64,000 nucleotides of DNA from positions 1-64,000 of the forward strand of contig LJCV01000275.1 in assembly GCA_001298575.1 (NCBI GenBank), in the 5' to 3' direction. Source of the stretch: Actinobacteria bacterium OK074 (lineage in GTDB: Bacteria; Actinomycetota; Actinomycetes; Streptomycetales; Streptomycetaceae). The number at the start of each line of letters is the position of its first letter. The first letter of the stretch is position 1. Below are positions 8,615 to 16,985 of this stretch, piece by piece. The position numbers and the translations under genes were made by a program. The notes beneath the pieces are model-generated. The model was given only the letters and a program-made list of their open reading frames with translations, was not told the origin of the DNA and made no database searches.

Positions 8615-9085
8615 GTGACCACCAGCACCCCCACCACAACCGCCCCCACCCTCTCCGCCGGCGTGATGTGCTTCAACGCCGCGGGCGACCTGCTCATCGT
8701 CAACCCGACGTACAAGGAGTACTGGAACCTCCCCGGCGGGCGGGTGGAGCCCGGCGAGACGTTCCGGCAGGCCGCGGCCCGGGAGGTGCGCGAGGAGTTG
8801 GGCATCGACGTCGAGCCGGCCGCCGCCCTCGTGGTGGCCTGCGTGGCGATCCCCGGCAAGGACATGCGCAACATGGTGATCTTCGACGGCGGCGTCCTGA
8901 GCGAGGAGCAGCAGGCGTCGATCACCCTCCAGGCCGAGGAGTTGGGCGAACACCGCTTCGCCCCGGTCGACGGCACCGCCCTCGCCGAACTGGCCCCGCC
9001 CCACCTGCTCGGGCTCCTGCGGACGGCGCTGGAGGCCCGGGAGAAGGGGACGTTGGCGTACGTGGAGATCGGCGCCCAGCCGTAA
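8615..9085 (+). CDS. Nudix hydrolase
   Basis: A 156-residue product with a perfect Nudix box (residues 41-63): GRVEPGE, seven residues, then REVREELGI, matching GX5EX7REUXEEXGU. Nudix enzymes cleave a nucleoside diphosphate linked to another group; the substrate cannot be told from sequence. GTG 8615 follows GGAG by 11 bases. The gene is 76 bp after the membrane-protein gene and ends 13 bp from the convergent XRE regulator. It probably belongs to the same ImmA / membrane protein / regulator module. Confidence 0.92.
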   Translation: MTTSTPTTTAPTLSAGVMCFNAAGDLLIVNPTYKEYWNLPGGRVEPGETFRQAAAREVREELGIDVEPAAALVVACVAIPGKDMRNMVIFDGGVLSEEQQASITLQAEELGEHRFAPVDGTALAELAPPHLLGLLRTALEAREKGTLAYVEIGAQP

Positions 9086-9098
9086 GAGGGGGTACGGA

Positions 9099-10103
9099 TC
9101 AGTCGAGGTCGGCGCCCGTGCCACCCGTGCCGGGGAGCTTCCCGGCGTCGATGTCGTCGAGGAGGCCGTCGACGAACTGGACGAGTTCCGGGCTGGGTTC
9201 GCCGTCGCCGCTGCGGGCGCCGACGGCGCCGATCCGGCCGCTGCGCAGCAGCGCGAGCATCTGCAACCCGGCGGCCATCTCCCGCACCGCCTCCTGGTCG
9301 GGCTGGAAGAACTGCGGCACGACCCCGAACGCCTGCGCCAGCCCGTCGATCAGCACCGGGGGCATGGCCCTGCGCAACGGGGCGCCGTCGCGCAAGTCCC
9401 GTACGTCCGCGGCGGATACGACGACGGCCCCGGCCCGTTCGTTGACGGTCCGCGCGATCTCGGCGTCGTCGGGCGGGAGTTGCCCCTGGCCGCGGAGATG
9501 GTCGTCGAGGTAGGCGATGCGGCCGGAGAGGGAGGAGGGGATGTCGGACGCCACCCCGGACGGTGCCGTCTCCGGCTCCGTCTCCGGCTGCGGCTGCGGC
9601 TGCGGCTGCGCCTGTGACTGCGGCGCAACGGGCTTGGCGGCGACGGCAGTTGGCCCGCTGAACCTCTCGGCGGCCCCCTCCGCACCCCGCCCGAACGACC
9701 GCTCCTGCGCCGCCAGCAGCGCGTCCACGCTCACCCCGTACGCCGTCGCCAGCAGCGGCACGTACTGCGGGTCGAGGCGTCGGAGTCCCCGTTCGGCCTT
9801 GCTGACGGGGGCGGCGCTGCGGGTGCCGATGATGTCCGTCGTGCGGTACTGGGCGTACCCGGCGTCGCAGCGCAGGTCCGCGAGGTCGGGCGGGCCCTCG
9901 CGCGGGAAGAGGTCGTCGAGATCGCGTTGGAGCACCCGGGCCAGGGCGGGCAGCTTCTCCGGGTCGGGCGTCTTCTTCCCGCTCTCCCAGTTGCCGACGG
10001 CGACACCGCTCACCCCCATGAGGGCGCCCGCCTCCTCCTGCGTGAGCTCCGCGGCCAGCCGTTCGAGCCGGACGCGGCGGGGTTCGAAGATACGAGGGGG
10101 CAC
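9099..10103 (-). CDS. XRE-family regulator with two helix-turn-helix regions
   Basis: The first HTH (about residues 10-65) reads RLAAELTQEEAGALMGVSGV then AVGNWESGKKTPDPEKL, a textbook XRE/Cro fold. A second, weaker HTH follows (TRSAAPVSKAERGLRRLDPQ then YVPLLATAYGVSVDALL). A Gln/Pro-rich linker (QAQPQPQPQPETEPET) leads to a C-terminal helical domain that includes an XRE-like segment near LIDGLAQAFGVVPQFFQ. GTG 10103 has AGGAG seven bases upstream and is chosen over in-frame starts at 10124 and 10154, which fall in the operator region. Direct repeats upstream suggest autoregulation. Confidence 0.85.
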   Translation of the reverse strand: MPPRIFEPRRVRLERLAAELTQEEAGALMGVSGVAVGNWESGKKTPDPEKLPALARVLQRDLDDLFPREGPPDLADLRCDAGYAQYRTTDIIGTRSAAPVSKAERGLRRLDPQYVPLLATAYGVSVDALLAAQERSFGRGAEGAAERFSGPTAVAAKPVAPQSQAQPQPQPQPETEPETAPSGVASDIPSSLSGRIAYLDDHLRGQGQLPPDDAEIARTVNERAGAVVVSAADVRDLRDGAPLRRAMPPVLIDGLAQAFGVVPQFFQPDQEAVREMAAGLQMLALLRSGRIGAVGARSGDGEPSPELVQFVDGLLDDIDAGKLPGTGGTGADLD

Positions 10104-10138
10104 GCTCGGGCTCCTGGAGGGCACGGACAACTGAGTCC

Positions 10139-10189
10139 ACCTAACTTTAGCCACTTGAGCAGGAGATCAAAGCTTGATAACCTAACTTT
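10139..10189. promoter_or_regulatory. Probable operator/promoter of the XRE regulator
   Basis: Two exact copies of ACCTAACTTT (10139-10148 and 10180-10189) are spaced 41 bp apart, about four helical turns. Between them lies the inverted repeat ATCAAAGCTTGAT (10167-10179). The region is clearly AT-richer than its surroundings and lies directly upstream of the XRE start at 10103. This is the layout expected for autoregulated repressor binding sites; binding itself is inferred. Confidence 0.55.
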
Positions 10190-10301
10190 CATATCGGGGG
10201 AGAGGGTCGGTCGGCGACGTTCGGCCTGCGTACGGCGTTTTCACGCGGTCCGCGGGCCACCCACGGGGGAAACGAACGGGGGAACGCCGACCGGCCCTCT
10301 G

Positions 10302-10358
10302 CATTTCTCCTACGACGTGGCGTTTCTCCTACGCCGTTGTGTTTCTCCTACGCCGTCT
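10302..10358. repeat. 19-bp tandem repeat, 3 units
   Basis: Three head-to-tail copies of a 19-bp unit containing TTTCTCCTACGCCGT (10302-10320, 10321-10339, 10340-10358) end just past the stop codon of the desaturase gene. No obvious hairpin forms, so it is not an evident terminator. Confidence 0.8.
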
Positions 10359-10361
10359 TCC

Positions 10362-11528
10362 CTACGGCAGCGCGTTGCGCAGGACGCGCCCCCACATGGA
10401 CGCGTACTGGCGCCACAGGGGTCCGCTCACGTACGCGATGCCGTGCCGGTCGCAGATCTCCCGTACCCGGGGCGCGAGTTGGGCGTAGCGGTTGCTGGGC
10501 AGGTCGGGGAAGACGTGGTGCTCGATCTGGTGGCTCAGGTTGCCGGTGAGCAGGTGCAGGAGGGGGCCGCCCTCGATGTTCGCGGAGCCCTGGATCTGGC
10601 GCAGGTACCACTGGCCGCGCGTCTCGCCGTCGAGTCGCTCCTCGTCGTACGCGAAAGTCTGGACGTCGCCGGGGAAGTGGCCGCAGAAGATCACGGTGTG
10701 CGCCCAGATGTTGCGCAGGACGTTCGCGGTGGCGTTGCCGGCCAGGCAGGGCAGCGCGGACGGGCCCGCGAGCAGCGGGAAGAGGACGTAGTCCTTGGCC
10801 GACTGGCGCACCGCCTTGCGGGCCAGCCCCGCCAGGTCGCCGAGGAGGGACCGCACGCTCTTGCCGCCCGACGGCACCGCGTCCGCCTCCAGGTCGTAGA
10901 GGGCGATGCCCCACTCGAAGGCGGGCGCCAACAGGGCGGTGTACAGCGGCTGGAGGAGGTGGACCGGACGCCAGCGCTGGTCCGGGCTCATGCGCAGGAC
11001 CGTGTAGCCGAGGTCGCGGTCGAGGCCGACGACGTTGGTGTAGGTGTGGTGCAGGTGGTTGTGGGTGTGCTTCCAGGCGTCGGCGGGGGTGAGGAAGTCC
11101 CACTCCCAGGTGGTGGAGTGGATCGCCGGGTCACCCATCCAGTCCCACTGGCCGTGCAGGATGTTGTGGCCCAGCTCCATGTTCTCCAGGATCTTCGCGG
11201 TGGTCAGCATCGCGGTGCCCGCCAGCCAGGCGGGCGGGAAGAGGGATACGGCGAGGGCGACACGGCCGCCGGTCTCCAGGGCGCGCTGGGCGGCGATCAC
11301 CGCGTGGATGTAGTGGGCGTCCGCCGCGCCGCGCGCCGCGACGAACTCGGCGCGGATCTGGTCGAGTTCGTGGCCGAGCAGGTCCGTGCGGTGGTCGGAG
11401 GGCTTCATGTGCGCTTCGGGCGGGCCCGGTTGTTCCCTGAGCGACCCTGTTTGTTCTTCGAGCGGCTCCGTTTGTTCCTTGAGCGGCTCAACCAGCTTGA
11501 GGGATACGGCGGTTGTGGATGTGGGCAT
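10362..11528 (-). CDS. Membrane fatty-acid (acyl-CoA) desaturase, DesA3-like
   Basis: A 388-residue membrane desaturase with the three diiron His boxes: HNILH (121-125), HTHNHLHH (154-161) and HQIEHH near the C-terminus. Hydrophobic stretches lie between them (ALAVSLFPPAWLAGTAML). The Q-I-E-H-H third box is typical of linoleoyl-CoA/delta-9 types such as mycobacterial DesA3. The enzyme would insert a cis double bond into acyl-CoA using electrons from the reductase encoded 54 bp upstream, as in the Rv3229c/Rv3230c pair. ATG 11528 has AAGGAG six bases ahead. The N-terminus has a short repeat (EPLKEQTEPLEEQTGSLREQ). Confidence 0.92.
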   Translation of the reverse strand: MPTSTTAVSLKLVEPLKEQTEPLEEQTGSLREQPGPPEAHMKPSDHRTDLLGHELDQIRAEFVAARGAADAHYIHAVIAAQRALETGGRVALAVSLFPPAWLAGTAMLTTAKILENMELGHNILHGQWDWMGDPAIHSTTWEWDFLTPADAWKHTHNHLHHTYTNVVGLDRDLGYTVLRMSPDQRWRPVHLLQPLYTALLAPAFEWGIALYDLEADAVPSGGKSVRSLLGDLAGLARKAVRQSAKDYVLFPLLAGPSALPCLAGNATANVLRNIWAHTVIFCGHFPGDVQTFAYDEERLDGETRGQWYLRQIQGSANIEGGPLLHLLTGNLSHQIEHHVFPDLPSNRYAQLAPRVREICDRHGIAYVSGPLWRQYASMWGRVLRNALP

Positions 11529-11582
11529 CGCAGGCTCCTTGAGAGGGCATGAGGGAGGCCCTGTCGGTCAGGCCCTGGCGGC

Positions 11583-12746
11583 CTAGAGGGCGAGGGCGAG
11601 CGGACCTGCCGCACCGTTGACGCAGGTCTGGATCAACTCGCCGGGTTCACCGTGCACTTCACCGGTCCGCAGGTCGCGGACGCGCCCGTGGACCAGCGGG
11701 ACGAGACAGCCGAAGCAGAGCCCCCGGCGGCAGCCGTACGGCATCGCGATCCCCGCCGCCTCGCCGGTCTCCAGGAGGGGGACGGCCGCCGCCGAGTCGG
11801 CCTCGACTCCGCTGTGGTCGAACCGGACCCGGCCGCCGGGCACGTCCGCGCCCACCGGGAGCGGCGGCAGCGGCCGGAAGCGCTCCACGCGCAGCCGCGC
11901 ACCGGCGCCGCCCGCCGCCCAGTGCCGCGCCAACGCGTCGAGCAGCCCCTCCGGACCGCAGGCCCACGTCTCCCGGTCGGACCAGTCCGGACAGAGCACG
12001 CCGATGTGCTCCGGGGTGAGCCGCCCCACGGCCCGGGTGTCGCGCACCTCCACCCGCAGCCAGGGCAACTCGGCGGCCAGCTCCGCCAGTTCGGCCCGGA
12101 AGAGGCAGGCTTCGGGACCGGGCGCGCTGTGCAGGAGGACGACGTCGGGGGCGGGCCCGGGGAAGCGGCGGCGGGCGAGGTCGCGCAGCATCCCCGCCAC
12201 CGGGGTGATGCCGCTGCCCGCCGTCACCATCAGCATCCGCGACGGCAGTTGCCCCTCCGGGAGCGTGAACTCGCCCTGGGCGGGGCCGAGTCGGAGCACC
12301 GTGCCGGGCGGTGTCCGGCGCACGAGGTGCGGGGAGACCCGGCCGCCGGGGTGCTCCCTGACCGTGACGGTCAGCGTCCGGCGGCCCGGGCCCGGCACCT
12401 CCGGGGGCGAGGTGACCGAGTACGTCCGCCAGTGCCGTACGCCGTCGATCTCCACCCCCAACGGCAGGTACTGCCCGGCCCGGTGGCCTCTCCAGCCGCG
12501 GCCCGGCCGGATCTCCAGGGTGGCCGCGGCGGGGCCCTCCGGCCGTACGGCGAGCACGCGGCCGGCGGGGTGGCGGGCGGAGAGGAGCGGGTCGAGCAGA
12601 CCGAGGTAGTCGTCGGGGGCGAGGGGGCTCGTGAGCGCGCGGGCGAAGGCGTGGGTGAGACCGGTGAACCGGGCGACGACGGCAGCCGTCGTACCGGAGA
12701 CGGCCGACGGCAGCGGCGTGCGCGGAACCGGCAGCGGAACCCGCAT
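11583..12746 (-). CDS. Ferredoxin reductase with C-terminal [2Fe-2S] domain, partner of the desaturase
   Basis: About 387 residues. An FAD-binding FNR domain (HRAGQYLPLGVEIDGVRHWR then TYSVTSPP) and an NAD(P)-binding half (MLMVTAGSGITPVAGML; TWACGPEGLLDAL) precede a plant-type ferredoxin domain, CRRGLCFGC (C-x4-C-x2-C) with a distal Cys in LIQTCV. This is the electron-transfer chain from NAD(P)H to the diiron desaturase, equivalent to mycobacterial Rv3230c. ATG 12746 with an upstream GAAGGG is the start; the frame is open for another 180 codons, but that part has no domain. It is transcribed before the desaturase gene. Confidence 0.92.
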   Translation of the reverse strand: MRVPLPVPRTPLPSAVSGTTAAVVARFTGLTHAFARALTSPLAPDDYLGLLDPLLSARHPAGRVLAVRPEGPAAATLEIRPGRGWRGHRAGQYLPLGVEIDGVRHWRTYSVTSPPEVPGPGRRTLTVTVREHPGGRVSPHLVRRTPPGTVLRLGPAQGEFTLPEGQLPSRMLMVTAGSGITPVAGMLRDLARRRFPGPAPDVVLLHSAPGPEACLFRAELAELAAELPWLRVEVRDTRAVGRLTPEHIGVLCPDWSDRETWACGPEGLLDALARHWAAGGAGARLRVERFRPLPPLPVGADVPGGRVRFDHSGVEADSAAAVPLLETGEAAGIAMPYGCRRGLCFGCLVPLVHGRVRDLRTGEVHGEPGELIQTCVNGAAGPLALAL

Positions 12747-13008
12747 GGGCGCAACCCTTCTCTCACCGCAGGGCACACGCGGGGACCGGGCGCGTCGGAC
12801 ACATCGAGCACGTCGAGCACATCGAGCAGGCCGCCAGCGAACCACATCGGCGCGGCCCGTGGCGGACTCGGGCCCTGATTTTTCCGGCATGCGCACCTGT
12901 CCGGTCCACATTTGGCCGGATCGCGGTCTCCGGACGGGGTTACGCTGTCGGCACAGGCCCCGGCCCCCGGCCCCTCGGCAGTGAGACCTGTGTTGGGAGG
13001 TACGCACC

Positions 13009-13371
13009 ATGCGCCACCTGACCACGCCGGGCGAAGAGCGGCCGCTGTTGACCGCCGTGGCTCCGCCCGCGTACCCGGACCTGCTCGCCGAAGTCGTCGA
13101 ACTGCGCGCCAGCAACGAGCAGTTGGTGCAGGCGTTGGACAGCCGTGCGGTGATCGACCAGGCGCGCGGCATGGTGATGGCCCTGGCGCCCTGTTCCAGC
13201 CAGCGGGCCTGGGACCTGCTGGTGGACGTGTCGCAGCGCAACAACATCAAGCTCCGGGAGGTGGCCACGGCCCTCGTCGCCACGACGGAGCACGAGGCGC
13301 TTCCGGAGCCGATACGGCGGGAGTTGAGCCGGGCGCTGCGGCGGATGCAGGTGGCGGACGGTGGGCGTTGA
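13009..13371 (+). CDS. Stand-alone ANTAR-domain protein
   Basis: 120 residues starting at ATG 13009 after TTGGGAGG. The ANTAR core is ALDSRAVIDQARGMVMALAP, then AWDLLVDVSQRNNIKLREVA, the three-helix RNA-binding fold that prevents terminator formation in nascent mRNA. A short coiled-coil-like N-terminal helix (LLAEVVELRASNEQL) could mediate dimerization. There is no GAF or receiver domain, so no obvious signal input. It is divergent from the reductase/desaturase operon and the first of three ANTAR proteins within 5 kb. Confidence 0.88.
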   Translation: MRHLTTPGEERPLLTAVAPPAYPDLLAEVVELRASNEQLVQALDSRAVIDQARGMVMALAPCSSQRAWDLLVDVSQRNNIKLREVATALVATTEHEALPEPIRRELSRALRRMQVADGGR

Positions 13372-13475
13372 GCCTCTTGGTGGGCGGTGGGCGGTAGGCG
13401 GCGGGCGCCTTGTCCAGGGCTGTCCGGGCCCGTCCGTCCGGTGCTGTCCGGGCCCGTCCGAGGCCGTCCGGTCGA

Positions 13476-14150
13476 TTAGGTCCGGTCGATGTGGCCGAGG
13501 CCGTCCGGATGGTCCTGGGTGCGTTCGCCGAGAGGAAGTACCAGGACCCGTAGGGCTGTTGGGCCGGGCGGACGGTGGATGCGGCCCACGTCCTGCCAGC
13601 CCCACGTCTCCAGGACCGAACAGGCCGAGCGGGCCGCGCTGTCGGACTCGTCCACCAACGTGACGCCGAGCGAGGCCCGGTGGTCGGCGAGCAGGCGTTC
13701 CTGGAGGCGGCGGGCGAGCCCGCGGGAGTGCTGGTGCGGATGGACGACGGTTTCGAGGATCGCGAACACGTGCCCGGACGCGGTCAGTTGCTCCAGGTTC
13801 TGCGGCAGCGGCCCGTCGAACCCCTGCCACCAGGAGCCGTCGCGCGGCACCGGGAAGCCGAAGACGCAGCCGGTCAGGGAGCGTGCCTCGGCGACCAGCA
13901 TGTCGAACCCGGGCAGCTTCACGTCGGCCGCGAGACGGCTCAGGAACCTCTGCCTGCCCGGGAATTCCTCGCCCGGTACGGCGTCGGAGGACTCCACGTA
14001 CAGGTCCGCGAGGTCCTCCCGCATGCCCTCGGCCTGCCAGCGGTTCAGCCGACGCAGCCGTACCGTGTCCATGGCGTCCATGGCGCCCATGGCATTCGCG
14101 GCGGACGGCGACGGGCCCTCGGGTTCGTGTGGTTGCCGCGGAGTGCCCAT
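13476..14150 (-). CDS. GNAT-like N-acetyltransferase
   Basis: From ATG 14150 the product is 224 residues. The central part (LPGFDMLVAEARSLTGCVFG; FAILETVVHPHQHSRGLARR; LQERLLADHRASLGVTLVDE) fits the GNAT fold, with RGLARR as an acetyl-CoA-binding Q/RxxGxG/A-like turn. The end, ETWGWQDVGRIHRP, is typical of actinobacterial GNATs of unknown substrate. A Met/Ala repeat (NAMGAMDAMDTV) near the N-terminus suggests the true start may be ATG further in. The 5' flank toward the sigma-factor gene is repeat-rich. Confidence 0.72.
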   Translation of the reverse strand: MGTPRQPHEPEGPSPSAANAMGAMDAMDTVRLRRLNRWQAEGMREDLADLYVESSDAVPGEEFPGRQRFLSRLAADVKLPGFDMLVAEARSLTGCVFGFPVPRDGSWWQGFDGPLPQNLEQLTASGHVFAILETVVHPHQHSRGLARRLQERLLADHRASLGVTLVDESDSAARSACSVLETWGWQDVGRIHRPPGPTALRVLVLPLGERTQDHPDGLGHIDRT

Positions 14151-14322
14151 GGCGCGCCTCTGTTCAGGAGACCGGCAGATGTGCGGGAGTGCCATCGTGG
14201 CCGATGTACGGTGCGGCGCCGGGGTCCGGGACGTCTGTTCACCAGCATAGTCCCCGGCCTGGGCCGGGCCGGGGCCCGTTGGGAGGCGCGGGGCCGTCAG
14301 GGTCGCCGAGGCTGTCGGGACC

Positions 14323-14394
14323 GCTGGGATCACCGGGGTCACTGGGATCACCGGGGTCACTGGGATCTCCGGGATCACTGGGATCTTTGGGGCC
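14323..14394. repeat. 9-bp intergenic tandem repeat
   Basis: About eight units alternating CTGGGATCA and CCGGGGTCA lie in the divergent gap between the GNAT gene and the sigma-factor gene. In one minus frame they would encode PVTPVIP repeats, but no gene is supported there. Confidence 0.75.
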
Positions 14395-14596
14395 GTCGCG
14401 GGCCGAGGGTGTCGAGAGCGTCGAGCATCTCGATCGAGGGCCGAACTCCCGTTTGAACACGGGCCGTTCGGGAACTCGCCCCCTGTGCTTCGGACCGGAG
14501 GCACGCCCGTGGGAGCAGCTGTCGCTGCTCCCCAGTGGGCTGCGGTCCGCATGCTCCCACGGTGAGCGACGCCACCGACCGGGGAGACACGTTCCC

Positions 14597-15577
14597 ATGC
14601 AGAACGACCGCGCCCAGCACCCGACTCAGAGCCCGATCCAGAACCCACTCCAGAGCCCGGCCCAAAGCCCGGCCCAGAGCCTGATCCAGAGCCCGATCCA
14701 GGTCCCGATCCGGGCCCCGGCCCAAGGCCCGCGCACCGCGCACACCGCCCATACCGCCCGCGCCGCCCACCCCGTCCGTGTCTACGACGACACCCCGGAC
14801 ACCGACGCCGTCTTCCGCCGTATCGCCGCCCTGCCGGACGGCCCGGAGCGGTCCGCGCTGCGGCAGGATGTGGTGCGCGCCTGGATGCCGATGGCCGTAC
14901 GGCTGGCCCGGCGCTTCCGGCATCGCGGCGAGACCTTCGACGACCTCCAGCAGGTCGCCCAACTCGGCCTGGTCAAGGCGGTGTCCAGGTTCGACCCGAG
15001 CGTGGGCACCGCCTTCCCGAGCTACGCCATCCCGACGATCCTCGGCGAGGTGAAACGGCACTTCCGTGACGACCTCTGGGTCGTTCATGTGCCGCGCCGC
15101 GTACAGGAGTTGCGCGGCCAGGTCCGCTCCGCCGACTACGCCCTGTACGCCACGCTGGGCGGCCGTGAACCCTCCGTCCACGACATCGCCGTGTACACCG
15201 GGCTGACCGTCGCGGACGTACGGCTGGGCCAGGAGGCGCTGGAGAGCTTCACCGCCGTGTCCCTGGACGCCGGCTCCGGCCGCTCCGACGACGGCCGCCC
15301 GCTGAGCGACACCCTCGGCGGCACGGAGTCCGGCTTCGAACGCGTCCTGAACCGCGACGCGCTCCGCCCCCTGCTGCGGGCGCTGCCCGAACGCGAGCGG
15401 CAGATCCTCTACATGAGGTTCTTCGGCGAGATGACCCAGGCCCGTATCGGCCTACAGCTCGGCATCTCGCAGATGCATGTCTCGCGCCTGATCAACCGCA
15501 CCTGCACCCGGCTGCGCCGCCAGGTCATGGCCGACGACACCCACGACGTGACGAGGGTGACGACACCCACGACGTGA
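14597..15577 (+). CDS. RNA polymerase sigma factor of the SigB/SigF/SigG subfamily
   Basis: 326 residues from ATG 14597. Region 2 is WMPMAVRLARRFRHRGETFD through DDLQQVAQLGLVKAVSRFDP. Region 3 is EPSVHDIAVYTGLTVADVRL. Region 4 is LPERERQILYMRFFGEMTQA then RIGLQLGISQMHVSRLI. These are hallmarks of the Gram-positive general-stress/sporulation sigma subfamily, usually held by an anti-sigma factor; none is adjacent. The first 40 residues are a QSPIQNPLQSPAQSP-type repeat. The C-terminal tail is altered by a 26-bp direct duplication. Confidence 0.93.
   Translation: MQNDRAQHPTQSPIQNPLQSPAQSPAQSLIQSPIQVPIRAPAQGPRTAHTAHTARAAHPVRVYDDTPDTDAVFRRIAALPDGPERSALRQDVVRAWMPMAVRLARRFRHRGETFDDLQQVAQLGLVKAVSRFDPSVGTAFPSYAIPTILGEVKRHFRDDLWVVHVPRRVQELRGQVRSADYALYATLGGREPSVHDIAVYTGLTVADVRLGQEALESFTAVSLDAGSGRSDDGRPLSDTLGGTESGFERVLNRDALRPLLRALPERERQILYMRFFGEMTQARIGLQLGISQMHVSRLINRTCTRLRRQVMADDTHDVTRVTTPTT
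14626..14735. repeat. Imperfect short repeats coding the Gln-Ser-Pro N-terminus of the sigma factor
   Basis: Repeated CAGAGCCCG(A/G)(T/C)CC-like units encode the N-terminal low-complexity arm QSPIQNPLQSPAQSPAQSL of the sigma factor. Units are diverged and mostly in multiples of three bases, so the frame is kept. Confidence 0.6.
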
Positions 15578-15584
15578 CGAGGGT
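15533..15584. repeat. 26-bp direct duplication across the sigma-factor stop codon
   Basis: Two exact adjacent 26-bp copies (15533-15558, 15559-15584) beginning GACGACACCCACGACGTGAC. Because 26 is not a multiple of three, the second copy is read in another frame and supplies the stop at 15575-15577. With one copy the protein would instead end MADDTHDVTRV. Confidence 0.85.
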
Positions 15585-16096
15585 CTGACCGGGGCCCGAC
15601 CGGGACCAACCAGGTTCTGGCAAGGGCCTGTTGAGGCCATTATGGAGGTCGTTCCCGGAGCGCCGAGGCCGATGCGCGGACACCTGCGCGGACTCATTGG
15701 ACGCCGGACCGGAACGACTACGTCAGGCCCTGTTCCACTCCTTCTGCATCTGCTCTACGCTGCACGCAGGGAAGACGGAACCGCGACCGTACCGGTGGCG
15801 GTGAGCCTTCCCGACCAGGCTCCCAGCCCCCGAGTCGCACACGAAGCCGGCCGGAGCCGCATCGCCGGAGAGCGCGGCTCCAGGCTCCGTCCTCCCGGCA
15901 TTTCCAGACGGGTTGCTCTCACCATCCCGCCGCCGTGGAGGACACGCGCGAGGGCTCGGTGGAGGGGGGGCCTTCCAACCCTCGCGGCCACAGCCGCCGC
16001 CGCCCACCGCGGCGGCGGCTGTCCGGAACCATGGCTCCCGCGGCAGGCACCCACGGAGCGCCGGGAACCCCGACCGGGGTCAGGCCCCGACCGGGG
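15578..16096. other. Intergenic region between convergent sigma-factor and GAF-ANTAR genes
   Basis: About 520 bp with no supported gene. The frame 15642-16184 on the plus strand is Arg/Pro/Gly-rich, has no domain and runs into the antisense of the GAF-ANTAR gene. A 13-bp-stem hairpin (15991-16021) and a duplicated GACCGGGGTC-containing segment (16068-16100) mark the transcription end. Confidence 0.5.
15991..16021. terminator. Strong bidirectional hairpin terminator
   Basis: A perfect 13-bp stem, CAGCCGCCGCCGC / GCGGCGGCGGCTG, with a CCACC loop. It sits between convergent genes and has no U-tract, as is common in Streptomyces. Confidence 0.65.
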
Positions 16097-16813
16097 TCAG
16101 TTCACCAGCCCCGGGAGCGGTTCGGATTCGTCGATGAACGCGCGGGCCACGTCGGACAGTCGCCGGTTGTGGGCCCGGGCATAGCCGCGCAGCGTGGTGA
16201 ACGCCCGTTCCATGTCGACGCCTTGGCGTTCGGCGAGCTTTCCCTTGGCCTGTTCGATCAGGACGCGGCTGTTCAGCGCGGTCTGCAACTGCTCGTTGAG
16301 GACGGTGCTGCGGAGCGCGGAACGCTGTTGCAGCAGGCTGATGGTGGCGACGTCGGCCAGGGCCTGCGCGACCGGCATGGCCGCCGGGTCGAACGGACCG
16401 GGGGCGGTGCGGAACAGGTTCAGGGCGCCGACGACCTCGTCGCGCAGCCGCATCGGCAGGGTCTGCACCGCCCCGAACCCGCTGCGTCCGGCCGCCACCG
16501 CGAAGCGCGGCCAACGGACGGTCTCCAGGCTCAGGTCGGTGGCGGTCACCGGTGTGCCGGTGCGGAAGCACTCAAGGCAGGGGCCTTCGTCGTTCTGCAA
16601 CTGGAAGAGTTCCAGCAGGCGTACGCGTTCGTCCGAGGCGGCCATCACGCGCAGTTCGCCGTCCCGGTCGGCGAGCAGCACTCCGGCGGCGCTCGCGCCG
16701 AGCAGCCCCACGCAGCGATCGGTCAGCAGGCGCAGGAAGTCGATCAGGTCGAAGTCGGCGACCAGGTTGTCCGCCAGTTCGACGAAGGTCTTGGCCAGGA
16801 GCTGCTGATTCAT
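16097..16813 (-). CDS. GAF-ANTAR regulator
   Basis: 238 residues from ATG 16813 (AAGGGTG upstream). The GAF domain spans about residues 5-160 (FDLIDFLRLLTDRCVGLLGA; LQNDEGPCLECFRTGTPVTA; RDEVVGALNLFRTAPGPFDP). An ANTAR domain follows (ALNSRVLIEQAKGKLAERQG; GYARAHNRRLSDVARAFID). GAF binds a small ligand, redox cue or light-related signal and controls RNA antitermination by ANTAR. It is one of two paralogous GAF-ANTAR genes in tandem on the minus strand. A 17-bp direct repeat overlaps its 3' end. Confidence 0.92.
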   Translation of the reverse strand: MNQQLLAKTFVELADNLVADFDLIDFLRLLTDRCVGLLGASAAGVLLADRDGELRVMAASDERVRLLELFQLQNDEGPCLECFRTGTPVTATDLSLETVRWPRFAVAAGRSGFGAVQTLPMRLRDEVVGALNLFRTAPGPFDPAAMPVAQALADVATISLLQQRSALRSTVLNEQLQTALNSRVLIEQAKGKLAERQGVDMERAFTTLRGYARAHNRRLSDVARAFIDESEPLPGLVN

Positions 16814-16985
16814 CGTGACACCCTTGGTACCCCTCGGTGTGAGACTAATCCCGCCGGGGAGGGGCGGGAAGTGCGGCAGGTTCGGCCGCTGGACGGCGTC
16901 GGTGCGCCGGTACGTCGATAGTCGGAACGTCTGTGGGCGGTACGCCGGTGGGCGGTACGCCAGTTCGTCTCGGTGCGTCGGTGTG

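Noticed and set aside
15642..16184. A 180-codon plus-strand frame after the sigma-factor gene
   Set aside because: It is Arg/Pro/Gly-rich with no domain, spans a terminator hairpin and runs into the antisense of the GAF-ANTAR gene.
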